64,000 nucleotides of DNA from contig NZ_CP118574.1 of the NCBI RefSeq assembly GCF_028898845.1, positions 1,674,001 through 1,738,000 on the forward strand. Direction: 5' to 3'. Below are positions 1-9,145 of this stretch, piece after piece; within the stretch, counting starts at the first letter, position 1; each line of letters opens with the position of its first letter. The position numbers and the translations under genes were made by a program. The DNA comes from Streptomyces sp. WZ-12. Its GTDB lineage: Bacteria > Actinomycetota > Actinomycetes > Streptomycetales > Streptomycetaceae. The notes beneath the pieces were generated by a model. It searched no databases. It worked only from the letters and a program-made list of their open reading frames with translations, and was not told the origin of the DNA.

Positions 1-337
1 CGAAGCTCTCCTTGATCGTGCCCGGGTCGTACTCGAACCGGGCCTGGAGCCGGGTGTGCCCCCGGTCGATGGGCAGCAGCGAGAACGTCCCCGCCAGATC
101 GGGGCCGCTCGTGGTCTGCCACGTCATCACGTTCTCCATCTCCCGGTCGACGATCTCGACCTCGAACTCCTGCGCCCGGCCGCCCGCGTCGACGTCCAGG
201 TGCGCCCGTCGCTCACCCTCCGGCCTGGCCTGCCGGACGCCGTTCAGGAACCGTGGATAGCTCTCCGCGCGATGCAGGCAATCCCAGGCCGTTTCGAGCG
301 GAACACCGATGTCGATGTGTTCTTCGAGAGTGCTCAT
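1..337 (-). CDS. SRPBCC family protein (3' end outside window)
   Basis: The reading frame starts MSTLEEHIDIGVPLETAWDC and runs off the left edge after about 112 residues. The opening pattern (short beta strand, then 'PLETAWDCLHRAESYPRFLNGV') is typical of the START/polyketide-cyclase (SRPBCC) fold, which binds hydrophobic ligands or acts as an aromatase/cyclase. The later stretch with TWQTTSG and GTFSLLPIDRGHTRL matches the central sheet of the family. The fold assignment is from pattern recognition, and the substrate cannot be inferred. The next gene on the same strand ends at 616, about 280 bases upstream. Confidence 0.75.
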   Translation of the reverse strand, partial: MSTLEEHIDIGVPLETAWDCLHRAESYPRFLNGVRQARPEGERRAHLDVDAGGRAQEFEVEIVDREMENVMTWQTTSGPDLAGTFSLLPIDRGHTRLQARFEYDPGTIKESF

Positions 338-615
338 CGGACACCTCACAGCTTGCTTCGCACCCCCCTTGATACGTTTCCAGGTTCCTCCGCCCAGCGG
401 CCGGAAGCGACCCGAGTCCGAACCCGCCCTGTGCCCCCAGCTCTCCTAGCTCTCTCCCCTCTCCTTCCCCCGCCCCCACCCCCTCCCTCTCCCACTCCCG
501 TCTGTCCTGCTCCCCCTCTCCTCATTTCCCGGCCTTGTTCCCTGGGGACGGGCGCGTCGTCTCATCGATGCCCGGCGGCCTCCGCCGATGCGCCGACGTC
601 CGACGGTGCCGGGGA

Positions 616-1866
616 CTACTCCGGCCCCTCGACGCGCGGTGCGATCGCGAGGATCGCCACGTCGTCGTGGAGGATGCGCGTGTGACGGGGCAGATCGGCG
701 TTGAGGAAGTCGATGACATCGGCCGGCCCCGGGGACGGCCGGCCGCCGAACCGCTGGATGAGGCGATCCAGCAGCGGATAGAACACCCCGGTGTGGTCCC
801 GGGCCTCGATCAGCCCGTCGGTGCAGAGCAGCAGCACATCGCCGTGGGCGAAGCGGTGCGTGTACGACACCGGTGGCTCCGCGGACAACCCACCCAGTCC
901 CAGCGGCAGGGCGGGCGGCCCGGTGAGAGCGGTCACCTCCCCTCCCGAGATCAACACCGGTTCGATGTGCCCGTGGTTGATGATCGTCACTTGCTGGGCC
1001 AGGGCGTCGTACTCGATCAGGGCCGCGGTCACGAAGAGTTCGTCGTCGGGGATTTCCGCAGCCTCGTGGGCCAACCGCCGCTCCATCCGGGCGGCCACCG
1101 CGAGCAGGTCCCCGGGGTCGTAGACCGCCTCGCGGAAGCTGCCGAGGATGTCGGCGACCGTACGAACCGCCTGGAGCCCCTTGCCGCGGACGTCGCCGAT
1201 GATGGCGCGCTCGCCGGCCTGAGTGGCACGGATGTCGTAGAGGTCCCCGCCCACCATGGTGCCGATCTCTCCGGACCGGTAGAGACCCGCCGCCAGCACC
1301 TTGCCGACCCGTTGCGGAACCGGCCGCAGCAGGGTCCGCATCAGCGCCTCGGCCACCGAGTTGACGCGTACCAGGTGCCGTTGCTGCCGCCGCCGGTACC
1401 CGGCCAGCGCCACGCCCATGATCCCCACGATGAGGGTGGAGATATACGTCGCTACATAGTGATTCCCCCACAGTTGATGGATGTTGTGACCCGTGCAGCA
1501 CGGGGTGCCCGCGAGCACGCCCTCCAGGGCGACGGCGAAGACGGTGACCACGGCGACGCCTACCGGGCCGTGGGTGAAGGCCGCGAGCACCGGCACGGCG
1601 ATCAGCAGGGAGCTGACCGCCCACTGCGTGGGCGTCACGAACTCCAGTAGCAGCACGATCAGGACGTAGAGGGCGGGAAGCCATCGCATCCAGGCGGGGA
1701 CCGTCGGCGCCTCGAAGCCGTTGCTGTCCACCAGTCCGGAGAGCCGCTGGGTCGGCCGGCCGCGGCCCGACTGACTCACGACGGCGGCTCCCGCCGCGCC
1801 GCGGGGACCGGACTCGTCAACGCCGTCACCCTCGTCTTCCGCGCCACCGCTCAACGACCCATTCAC
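616..1866 (-). CDS. Membrane-anchored SpoIIE/PP2C-type protein serine phosphatase
   Basis: This 416-residue protein has a cytoplasmic N-terminus rich in G, S and E, about four membrane segments between residues 60 and 155 (LPALYVLIVLLLEFV and following), and a C-terminal SpoIIE phosphatase domain from about 185. Family hallmarks are EIGTMVGGDLYDI, IIGDVRGKGLQA and LLLCTDGLIEARD, which supply the metal-binding aspartates. Such proteins dephosphorylate anti-sigma-factor antagonists or respond to membrane signals. No kinase or STAS gene is next to it, so the partner is unknown. The upstream intergenic stretch is low-complexity. Confidence 0.9.
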   Translation of the reverse strand: MNGSLSGGAEDEGDGVDESGPRGAAGAAVVSQSGRGRPTQRLSGLVDSNGFEAPTVPAWMRWLPALYVLIVLLLEFVTPTQWAVSSLLIAVPVLAAFTHGPVGVAVVTVFAVALEGVLAGTPCCTGHNIHQLWGNHYVATYISTLIVGIMGVALAGYRRRQQRHLVRVNSVAEALMRTLLRPVPQRVGKVLAAGLYRSGEIGTMVGGDLYDIRATQAGERAIIGDVRGKGLQAVRTVADILGSFREAVYDPGDLLAVAARMERRLAHEAAEIPDDELFVTAALIEYDALAQQVTIINHGHIEPVLISGGEVTALTGPPALPLGLGGLSAEPPVSYTHRFAHGDVLLLCTDGLIEARDHTGVFYPLLDRLIQRFGGRPSPGPADVIDFLNADLPRHTRILHDDVAILAIAPRVEGPE

Positions 1867-1894
1867 GCGACCTGTTCAACAGGGTCTCCCGCCA

Positions 1895-2398
1895 TGGACT
1901 CCTGTTTCGACCGTGCTCAAGGTCCACAGCCTGACGCTCCCGAACAGCCAACCCGACGATTACGCCATCGGCGGCATGTCACCTCTCCTCGGCCGCCGTA
2001 CAGACCCCTGCGTCATCAGGCCGCTGAGCTCTCCCAGGTCTCACCGTCTTCGGTCCGGCGGCGCCCGCATGGTCAGGCTCCGTGTGTGGGTGGCGGGTGC
2101 GGATGCATGATGCGCGGGATACGCGGGTGTTCGGGCTCGGGATGGCGATGCGGCGGCGTGTGCGGGTGCGAGTGACTGTGGAGGGTGTGAAGTCCCGCTG
2201 ACTGGGGTGGAGTTGTGGCGTGTGGACGATGTTGATGCCGTGGTTGGCATGGCTGGTGTGGTTGGTGTTGTGGGCATTGCTGGGGCGGGCGGCGTTGTTG
2301 GTGTGAGGGGTGCGGGCGGCGTTGTTGGGATCGCTTGGTGTGCTTGGGCGCTGATCATGGTGCTCCCCCTATCGGGCATGCGGCGTCAGATGGTGGAT
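1895..2398. other. Intergenic low-complexity region, no gene recognised
   Basis: Open frames exist on both strands but they encode only biased strings (Val/Gly on one strand, Pro/Thr/Ala on the other), as expected from GTTG-rich low-complexity DNA. Within it, GCGGGCGGCGTTGTTGG occurs at 2285 and again at 2312, a 27-base period. I see no convincing gene. Confidence 0.6.
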
Positions 2399-2439
2399 GA
2401 GTGCGTCGGGCGGGTGCGCGCGCTGTGCCCGACGCACTC
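2399..2439 (-). terminator. Strong hairpin downstream of the RraA-like gene
   Basis: GAGTGCGTCGGGC at 2399-2411 pairs perfectly with GCCCGACGCACTC at 2427-2439 (13 bp, 15-base loop). It lies about 115 bases past the stop of the minus-strand gene at 2555-3247 and probably ends its transcript. Like many Streptomyces terminators it lacks a clear U tract. Confidence 0.6.
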
Positions 2440-2554
2440 CACTGTCCGCGATCCGGCGATCGTTGGCGTCAACCCGTGGGTGGTAAAGCGGAATCAACCC
2501 CTGGGCGTAGGGGGAGCGCGGCCGCATGCCGGAGGTTGATGGCCGGCGGCGCGG

Positions 2555-3247
2555 CTACTCCTCCACGGCTCCGCCGATGCGTCGGAGGTGCTGTCGGAAC
2601 GAGTAGCTCGGGTCGGCGGCGCGGCGGGCGAGGTAGTCGTCGAAGGCGGTCTGCTGGCGGAGGGGCTCGCCCGCGCGGATCCTGCGGGCCTGTTCGCGCT
2701 CGGTCTCCCGGATCGTGCGGGCCGTGTCCAGCACGGCCTCGGTGCGATCCGCGGGGACGAACAGCACGCCGTCATCGTCGCCGAATACCGCGTCCTCGGC
2801 GGTGATTCGGTGGGGGCCGAAGCGCGCGCTGGCCAGGGCGTCCGGTTCCCGGTCGGCGAGTCGGAGCGGGCCCGGCGCCAGGCGGCCGTAGCTGAACACC
2901 GGCAGGCCGATCTCCACCAGTTCCGGGGTGTCCCGGTGCAGCCCCCAGATCACCACGCCGGCCAGTCCCGCGGCGTGTGCTTCGAGGGCCAGCAAGTCGC
3001 CGACGCACGCCTCGTCCTGGCGGCCGCCGTTGTCGATGACCAGGACGTCACCGGGCCGGGCGTCGGTGAACGCCTCCAGGAAGATGTCGACGCTCCCGTA
3101 GTGCCGGGCGGGCAGCGCGCGTCCGGCGACCCGGTGACCGGGAACCACGGCCCCGATTCCGGGCGGTGCGGCGCGCAGCGGTACGCCGAGCCGCACGCAG
3201 GCGTCGGCCACCAAGGGCGTGGACAGCTCGGCGAAGGACGTGAACAT
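2555..3247 (-). CDS. RraA-like family protein (4-hydroxy-4-methyl-2-oxoglutarate aldolase type)
   Basis: The 230-residue protein begins MFTSFAELSTPLVADACVRL. This start is chosen over an upstream one because GAGGAG precedes it at the right distance. The family signature is present: the P/VADA opening, 'PGDVLVIDNGG' near residue 75, and 'LAGVVIWGLHRDT' with conserved Arg and Asp residues, followed by 'AVFGDDDGVLFVPADR'. RraA-like proteins are either divalent-metal aldolases acting on 4-carboxy-4-hydroxy-2-oxoadipate-type substrates or RNase E regulators. The full-length active-site region favours an enzyme. It is divergent from the TetR gene and shares a 227-base control region with it. Confidence 0.85.
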   Translation of the reverse strand: MFTSFAELSTPLVADACVRLGVPLRAAPPGIGAVVPGHRVAGRALPARHYGSVDIFLEAFTDARPGDVLVIDNGGRQDEACVGDLLALEAHAAGLAGVVIWGLHRDTPELVEIGLPVFSYGRLAPGPLRLADREPDALASARFGPHRITAEDAVFGDDDGVLFVPADRTEAVLDTARTIRETEREQARRIRAGEPLRQQTAFDDYLARRAADPSYSFRQHLRRIGGAVEE

Positions 3248-3428
3248 GGCGTTCTCCTCGGGTCGGTCCCGTCGCCGCCTCGGCACGGTCGGCGCGGGGT
3301 GTGGCGAACGGTGCCATGCTCCCCGGCTGTTGGAGTCCCGTACAGGGGCGCCCAACTCCCTTGGCGTGGCCCGCGAGTGGCCGAAATCCACCCTACCGAC
3401 CCGACAGTTCCGGTCGTACTTTGACTCC

Positions 3429-3453
3429 GTGACCAGATTCGAAATCCGGTCAC
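3429..3453. promoter_or_regulatory. Palindromic operator candidate for the TetR regulator
   Basis: A 25-base imperfect palindrome has arms GTGACC and GGTCAC around a GATT/AATC core. It sits 21 bases before the TTG start of the TetR gene and just after a TTGACT hexamer at 3421. Position and symmetry are typical of TetR autoregulation. No binding data are implied. Confidence 0.5.
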
Positions 3454-3474
3454 GAACGGGGAAGGAAAAGGGAC

Positions 3475-4233
3475 TTGGAACGGGACGAACGCGGTCAGCG
3501 CATCCTGGAGGTGGCCGGGGAGCTGCTGCTCGCCTGGGGATACCGGCGGGTGACGATCGACGAGATCGCCCGGCGGGCCAAGGTCGGCAAGGGCACGGTC
3601 TATCTGCACTGGAAGACCAAGGACTCGCTGTTGCTGGCCGTCGTACTCAACGTCAAATGGCGCACTCAGCGGCAGCACTTGGCCCGCATGCGGTCCGATC
3701 CACTGGAGATCCTGCCGAGCCGGACGATGCGCAGTTACTACGGCGACTTCCTCAAGGAGCCGGTGCTGCGCGCCATGCACACCGAGGACGTCGATATTCT
3801 CGGCCGGCTCAGCGACACCGCAAAGAAGGAATTCGCTGACCTGATGGCGCTCAGCGAACAGGTTCTGCTGCGCTATCTCGACGTGCTGCGGCAGCACGGG
3901 CTGATCCGTTCCGACCTCGACGTGCCACACCTGCAATACGCGCTGCTGTCCACGACCACCGGGTTCCTCATGTCCGAGGCCATGCTCTACGACCGGGCGC
4001 CGGAGAATCCGAAGGTGCGCGGCGACCTCCTCGCCGAGACGCTCCGCAGGATGCTGGAAACGCCGGCGGAGGATTTCCGCGCGGCCCGGACCGAGACCAA
4101 CGCGGCTGCCCGTCCGCTGCGTTACAGCAGCATGGAAGAGGCAGCGGTCGCCGCCGCGCCCGAAATCATCGCGCTGTATGAGCAGTTGGAGGAAAGCAGC
4201 GCCACGGAGATACGCCGGCAGCTGCGCGAGTGA
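3475..4233 (+). CDS. TetR/AcrR family transcriptional regulator
   Basis: This is a 252-residue protein with a TTG start preceded by GGAAAAGGG. The N-terminal helix-turn-helix is clear: ILEVAGELLLAWGYRRVTID, then EIARRAKVGKGTVYLHWKTK (residues about 9-50). The C-terminal ligand domain is longer than in most family members (200 residues). The P450 gene starts 84 bases downstream on the same strand, so it is the most likely target besides the regulator itself. A 25-base palindrome upstream is a likely autoregulatory operator. Confidence 0.92.
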   Translation: MERDERGQRILEVAGELLLAWGYRRVTIDEIARRAKVGKGTVYLHWKTKDSLLLAVVLNVKWRTQRQHLARMRSDPLEILPSRTMRSYYGDFLKEPVLRAMHTEDVDILGRLSDTAKKEFADLMALSEQVLLRYLDVLRQHGLIRSDLDVPHLQYALLSTTTGFLMSEAMLYDRAPENPKVRGDLLAETLRRMLETPAEDFRAARTETNAAARPLRYSSMEEAAVAAAPEIIALYEQLEESSATEIRRQLRE

Positions 4234-4316
4234 TCTCCCCTACGGGCCGCTGGCTCGTCCCGGCCGCGCCCCACCACGGCTCCGTTTCGCCCAGGCTCAT
4301 TTCACAGGAGAAAGAC

Positions 4317-5606
4317 ATGACCGAATCGGCGAACAACCCCTTCAACGAATACGTCGGCAAACACCCCGGCGAGCCGAACGTGCTGGAACCCGCCCTGATC
4401 ACCGACCCGTTCACCGGATACGGCGAGTTGCGCGAGCAGGGCCCCGTGGTCCGCGGCCGCTTCGTCGACGACACCCCCGTGTGGTTCATCACCCGCTTCG
4501 ATGAGGCCCGCGTGGTGCTGCGCGACCACCGCTTCGCCAACAACCCCGCGTTCGCGCAGGAGACCGCGGACGGGGAAAACCCGCGCAGCCGACTGATGGA
4601 CATGATGGGGCTGCCCGAGCGCTACCGGGTCTATCTCGACGGCTCCATCCTCACCATGGACGCCCCCGACCACACCCGGCTCCGGCGGCTGGTCTCCCGC
4701 GCCTTCACCGCCCGTAAGATCACCGATCTGCGGCCCCGGGTGGAGGACATCGCGGACGATCTGTTGAGCCGACTCCCGGAGCACGCCGAGGACGGGGTCG
4801 TCGACCTCATCACGCACTTCGCCTATCCGTTGCCCATCACGGTCATCTGCGAACTGGTGGGAATCCCGGAGGCGGACCGGCCGCAGTGGAGGGCATGGAG
4901 CTCCCAACTCGCCTCGCTGGGGCCGGATCGGCTCAAGAACTCGTTCCCGGCGATGATCGACTACATTCACGAGCTCATCCGTGAACGGCGCGCGGCACTC
5001 ACCGACGACCTGCTCAGCGAGCTGATCCGCACGCACGACGACGACGGCAGCCGGCTCAGCGACGTCGAAATGGTCACGCTGGTGGTGACCCTGGTCATCG
5101 CGGGGCACGAGACCACCGCCCACCTCATCACCAACGGCGCGGCCGCCCTGCTCACGCACCCCGACCAGTTGCGGCTGCTGAAGGCGGATTCAGGGCTGCT
5201 CCCCCGCGCGGTGCACGAGCTGATGCGCTGGTGCGGCCCGGTGCATCTGACGCAACTGCGCTACGCCACCGAGGACACCGAGTTGGCGGGCGTGCGGATC
5301 GCGAAGGGCGAGGCCGTCATGCCCATCCTGGTCTCGGCGAACCACGACCCCCGCCACTACGCCGACCCCGCCCGACTCGACATCACCCGCCACCCGGCGG
5401 GCCGCGCCGAGGACCACGTCGGCTTCGGCCACGGCATGCACTACTGCCTGGGTGCCAGCCTGGCCCGGCAGGAGGGCGAGGTGGCCTTCGGCAAGCTGCT
5501 CGCGCACTATCCGGCCGTGTCGCTGGCGGTGGAGCCGGAGGAGCTCCGACGCATACCGCTGCCGGGCAACTGGCGGCTGAGCGAGCTCCCGATCCGGCTC
5601 GGCTGA
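4317..5606 (+). CDS. Cytochrome P450
   Basis: The protein has 429 residues, and ATG at 4317 is preceded by AGGAGA. All P450 hallmarks are present: the I-helix oxygen-activation motif AGHETT near residue 262, the K-helix ExxR (ELMR) at 301-304, and the heme loop GFGHGMHYCLGA with the ligand Cys at about 377. The shape is that of a soluble bacterial CYP105/CYP107-like enzyme that needs separate ferredoxin and reductase. No ferredoxin gene is adjacent. It probably lies under the control of the upstream TetR gene. The substrate is unknown. Confidence 0.93.
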   Translation: MTESANNPFNEYVGKHPGEPNVLEPALITDPFTGYGELREQGPVVRGRFVDDTPVWFITRFDEARVVLRDHRFANNPAFAQETADGENPRSRLMDMMGLPERYRVYLDGSILTMDAPDHTRLRRLVSRAFTARKITDLRPRVEDIADDLLSRLPEHAEDGVVDLITHFAYPLPITVICELVGIPEADRPQWRAWSSQLASLGPDRLKNSFPAMIDYIHELIRERRAALTDDLLSELIRTHDDDGSRLSDVEMVTLVVTLVIAGHETTAHLITNGAAALLTHPDQLRLLKADSGLLPRAVHELMRWCGPVHLTQLRYATEDTELAGVRIAKGEAVMPILVSANHDPRHYADPARLDITRHPAGRAEDHVGFGHGMHYCLGASLARQEGEVAFGKLLAHYPAVSLAVEPEELRRIPLPGNWRLSELPIRLG

Positions 5607-5674
5607 GTCTCCGGAATGCGGGCCGTGGGCCGTCGCCCCTCGGCATGGGGCGGCGGCGCCCGCTTCCATCGTGG

Positions 5675-5694
5675 GGCGGCGCAGTGTCGCCGCC
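5675..5694 (+). terminator. Hairpin after the P450 gene
   Basis: GGCGGCG and CGCCGCC form a 7-bp stem around a 6-base loop, 69 bases after the P450 stop and between two convergent genes. Confidence 0.4.
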
Positions 5695-5770
5695 GGTTGC
5701 ACGCGTGTCATGACCGATCTTGTGTGTCGTGCTGGACTCTGGGCTCCGGGCCGGTGGGCGTGGTGCTTCC

Positions 5771-8700
5771 TCAGGGGCCGTAATGGGCCTGGGCCGCCCA
5801 TTGGTTCGGTTGCGAGGGGGCGTTGGCCCGGAGGGTGCGGATGGTCTGGTGGAGGGCGTGGGCGGGGGTGGGGTGGGGGCTGGTGTGGAAGAGGCGGGCG
5901 GTGTGGGTGGCGGTGGTGTCCGTTACGGGCCACAGGGGCGCGACGACCTGGGTGAAGCCGGCGAGGTGCATGGCGGCACCGAGGTGGACGGCCTCGTCGG
6001 CGAGGCGGTCGGGGCCGGTGGTGGTACAGGTCGAGAGGTAGCAGAACTCGGCGTCGGTGAGGCGGAGTCGGGATATCTCGGAGAGGGTGAGCGGCTGGTC
6101 GTGGAGGATCAGGTGGTCGATGTGGGGGTGGGTCGGATCGGCGACCGCACGGCCGGCGAAGTGGAGGTGGTTGGCGGCCGGGAGGGCCGCCAACAGCCTT
6201 GTGTGGGTGGCTTCTTCGTCGTCCAGCAGGACGGTGTCGGGGCCGTAGTGCAGGGCGGCGTCCTGGGCCTGTGTCGGGGCGCCCGGCAAGGGGGCGAAGC
6301 CGGGGGTGCGGGGCAGTGCCACCACCAGGGGTGCGAGCCGGTGCGGCCGTGCGCCTCGGCGGGAGGCGGCGCGGACGGCCGCGGCGAGTGCCGCGACGGT
6401 CGGGGTGTAGGAGAGGACCGCCCGGTCGAGGAGGGTGCGGGTGCCGTCCGGGTCGGTGTGGTGGCCGGCGGCGTGCAGTGGGAGCAGGGCCAGGGGACCG
6501 GTGGCGGAGAGCCAGATGCGGGGCAGTTGGGAGGCGCCGGCGCGGTCGTCGGGGGTGTGGTGGTCGGGAGTGCGGGCGAGGTGGTCGAGGGCGGGGGCGG
6601 CCGTGGTGTCCCAGAGCCATTCCAGGGTTGCGCGGAGGTACGCCTGAGCTGCGTGGCGCGCGGCGGGTGCGGCGTCGGGGCTCTCGGCGGTGCGCCATGC
6701 CTCGGCGAAGCGTGCGGCGCGGGTCTGCGCCTCGTCGTACGAAAGGGCGGGGAGCGGTACGGCGGTCACTCCGCTGCTGGTGAGGATCAGCGCGTCGCAG
6801 CGCAGCGGGCTGGTGTTGACGGTCACCACCGGGCCGCCGGCGGCCGCCGGGCGGAGTGCGGCGAGCCGCGGCGGCCTGCGGAAGCCGTCCAGGCCGGGCA
6901 GGTGCCGGATCTCGGCGAGCAACGCGCCCCACTGCTCGGCCAGTTGGTGGCGTCGGTCGGATGCGGCGGGGACGGTGGCGAGGGCGATGCGCAGCTCCGC
7001 CAATCGGGCCGCGAGCTGCGGGGCGGTGGCTCGGAGGGTCTCGTCCTCGCCGTGAAATCCGAGGGCGCTGGTGAGCAGGGTGCCGCGGGCTCGTTCGAGG
7101 ACTTCCAGGGCGCGGGCGGGGGCGTCGGGGCCGCCGGCGGTGAGGACGGCCGCCGCTGCGTCGGCGGCCAGGCCCCGGGCGTGCCCGTTCAGTTGGGTCT
7201 CCGAGGTGCTGCCGTGTAGTTGGTGGGGCACCACCTGGGGCAGCGGCGCGACGGCCCGGGCGTACGCCGCGGCGGCCTCCTGGTGGCGGCCGGTGGCGGT
7301 GGCCAACTCCGCCAATGTCCGGTGCAGCCGGATCAGTTCGTGCGGAGCTCCGGTGGCGTTGCGGGCGGCGGTCTCGGCGAAGGTGTGTGCCTCCCCCAGG
7401 AGCTTGGTCTCCGGTGCGTCGCCGTCGGTGTGTCGTTGACGCTCCAGGAGGGCGGCGGTCAGGTGGGCCAGCATGCCCGAGCGGACGCCGTGGGCGGGGC
7501 GGGCGGTCTCAATGGCCTCACGTAGCAGGGCGATCGCCTCGTCGAGGGCTTCCGGGCGGCCGGTCCGGCGGGCCCGCTCGCACAGACTGCGGGCGAGGTC
7601 GCGGAGGTGGCCGGGCCGCTGCGGGTCGTCGGCCCCACTCGCCGCCACCGCTTCGCGGTGGACCGTGATCGCCTCGCGCAGCAGTGGAGGTTCGGCGGGC
7701 CGTTGGTCGGCCGGGGCGGGGGCGGAGTGGGCGGAGTGGTCGGGGCGATCGAGTTGGTCGAAGGGGCCGACCTGCTCGGAGGGATCGGGGTGGTCCGAGC
7801 CGTGGGGATGGTCGAAGTGGTCGGCCTGGTCGGGGTGGTCGTCGTAGTGGGGGTCGGCGCAGTGGTCGTGGAGGGCATTGCCCAGGCGGCTGAGGGCGTT
7901 CGCCAGGGCGGTGGAGTTGCCGCCGCGGGCCCGTCGTTCCTCGGCGGCCTGACGGTACAGCGCGATGGCGTCGTGCAGTACGTCCGCCAGCCCGGTGCGC
8001 CGGTATTCGGCGTGCAGCACCTCCGCGTGCTGGTCGAGGACCCCGTCGCGGCCCGGGGTGGGGAGCGGTTGGGGCTCGCCGCGGACCAGTTGCACGGCCT
8101 CGTCCAGTGCGGCTCCGTCACCGGTGGCCCGGTGGCGCTTCACCAACAGGCCGGCCAGGCGGGCCCGGTGAGGCGTAGCGTCCGGGGATTCGGCGGGGGC
8201 GGCCCGGACGGCACCGCGGCAGGCGTCGATCGCCGCGTGAAGATCGGCGATGGCGCCGGTGACGTCGTGGCGCAGCGACAGGTGCAGGCCGAAGGTGTCC
8301 AGCCGGGCCGCCAACCACTCGCCGTCCGGCGGGGTGTGTCGGAGGGCTTCCCGGCCGCGGTCGATCGCCTCGTCGAGGTCCTGGCGCTCGTGGGTGTGCC
8401 GGTAGTGGTCACCGATCACCCGGGCGTGGTGGGCGACCGCGTCGGCCCAGTGCGCTCCGCCGGCGGGGATGAGCAGCAGCAACTCGCGGCCGAGGCGGAC
8501 GGCTTCGGCCAGTGCGGCGGCGTCGCCCGTCTCGCGGTGCGCCGTCTGGAGGGTGACCGTCAACAGGCGCAAGGACCGTACCCGGTCCGGGCGATGGCGT
8601 GGTGTCAGGCCGAGGAAGGGGCGGAGGGCCTCGGCGTCCTGGTATGGCCGACCGCCGTGTGGATCGAGCCCGCGGGCGGCCGTGACGAACTCCTGGGACA

Positions 8701-9145
8701 GTTCCTCGCGTCGCCGCAGGCCGGCGAGCACCTGGCGGCGCACCTCCCGTGACACCCGGGGACCGTTCAGGCGGCGCCCGGACCGCAGCGCCTCCAGCAC
8801 CGCGGCGGCCTCGGACGGCACCGCGTCCCGCTCCCGGGCGTAGACGTGGGCCAACGGCCTTAGGGACGCCTCCCGTTCGGCGTGGTACGCGCCCTCGGCG
8901 CCGGCGACGTGCTGGAGCCAGCGGGCCACACCGATGGCGTGCAGGGCCGCGAGGTCCGGCCAGTTGGTGTCGGCCGTGGTGATCACCAGCCGGGTGATCG
9001 AGCCCTGTCGCTCCAGCAACCGGAGCTCGGCGAGGTCGCCGGTGTCGCGGACGGCGGCGATGGCTCGCCGCACCGCGATGAGCAGCCGGTCCCGTGAACC
9101 GTCCCGCGAGGAGTCCCTCGCCGGGTCCCGTGAAAGCTCTCGCAT
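5771..9145 (-). CDS. TPR-CHAT domain protein with altered catalytic dyad
   Basis: This 1124-residue protein starts MRELSRDPARDSSRDGSRDR after a GGGGG tract. Residues about 150-750 are helical, with repeated units of the 'ETGDAAALAEAVRLGRELL' kind, which are TPR-like. The C-terminal 350 residues match the CHAT (caspase HetF-associated with TPRs) protease domain: 'WLSATGPLALLPLHAAG', 'LHFAGRAVADP' and 'FCYLSTCTTTGPDRLADEAV'. Cys1040 is in the expected YLSTC position. The motif that normally carries the catalytic His (HFxCHG or FSGHG) reads HFAGRA, with Arg999 at that spot. It may therefore be a non-proteolytic or repurposed CHAT protein. No partner gene is adjacent. Confidence 0.85.
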   Translation of the reverse strand: MRELSRDPARDSSRDGSRDRLLIAVRRAIAAVRDTGDLAELRLLERQGSITRLVITTADTNWPDLAALHAIGVARWLQHVAGAEGAYHAEREASLRPLAHVYARERDAVPSEAAAVLEALRSGRRLNGPRVSREVRRQVLAGLRRREELSQEFVTAARGLDPHGGRPYQDAEALRPFLGLTPRHRPDRVRSLRLLTVTLQTAHRETGDAAALAEAVRLGRELLLLIPAGGAHWADAVAHHARVIGDHYRHTHERQDLDEAIDRGREALRHTPPDGEWLAARLDTFGLHLSLRHDVTGAIADLHAAIDACRGAVRAAPAESPDATPHRARLAGLLVKRHRATGDGAALDEAVQLVRGEPQPLPTPGRDGVLDQHAEVLHAEYRRTGLADVLHDAIALYRQAAEERRARGGNSTALANALSRLGNALHDHCADPHYDDHPDQADHFDHPHGSDHPDPSEQVGPFDQLDRPDHSAHSAPAPADQRPAEPPLLREAITVHREAVAASGADDPQRPGHLRDLARSLCERARRTGRPEALDEAIALLREAIETARPAHGVRSGMLAHLTAALLERQRHTDGDAPETKLLGEAHTFAETAARNATGAPHELIRLHRTLAELATATGRHQEAAAAYARAVAPLPQVVPHQLHGSTSETQLNGHARGLAADAAAAVLTAGGPDAPARALEVLERARGTLLTSALGFHGEDETLRATAPQLAARLAELRIALATVPAASDRRHQLAEQWGALLAEIRHLPGLDGFRRPPRLAALRPAAAGGPVVTVNTSPLRCDALILTSSGVTAVPLPALSYDEAQTRAARFAEAWRTAESPDAAPAARHAAQAYLRATLEWLWDTTAAPALDHLARTPDHHTPDDRAGASQLPRIWLSATGPLALLPLHAAGHHTDPDGTRTLLDRAVLSYTPTVAALAAAVRAASRRGARPHRLAPLVVALPRTPGFAPLPGAPTQAQDAALHYGPDTVLLDDEEATHTRLLAALPAANHLHFAGRAVADPTHPHIDHLILHDQPLTLSEISRLRLTDAEFCYLSTCTTTGPDRLADEAVHLGAAMHLAGFTQVVAPLWPVTDTTATHTARLFHTSPHPTPAHALHQTIRTLRANAPSQPNQWAAQAHYGP

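Noticed and set aside
2207..2539. Plus-strand frame encoding a Val/Gly-rich peptide upstream of the RraA-like gene
   Set aside because: Composition follows the GTTG-rich DNA, and the frame spans the perfect hairpin at 2399-2439; no ribosome site or homologue pattern.
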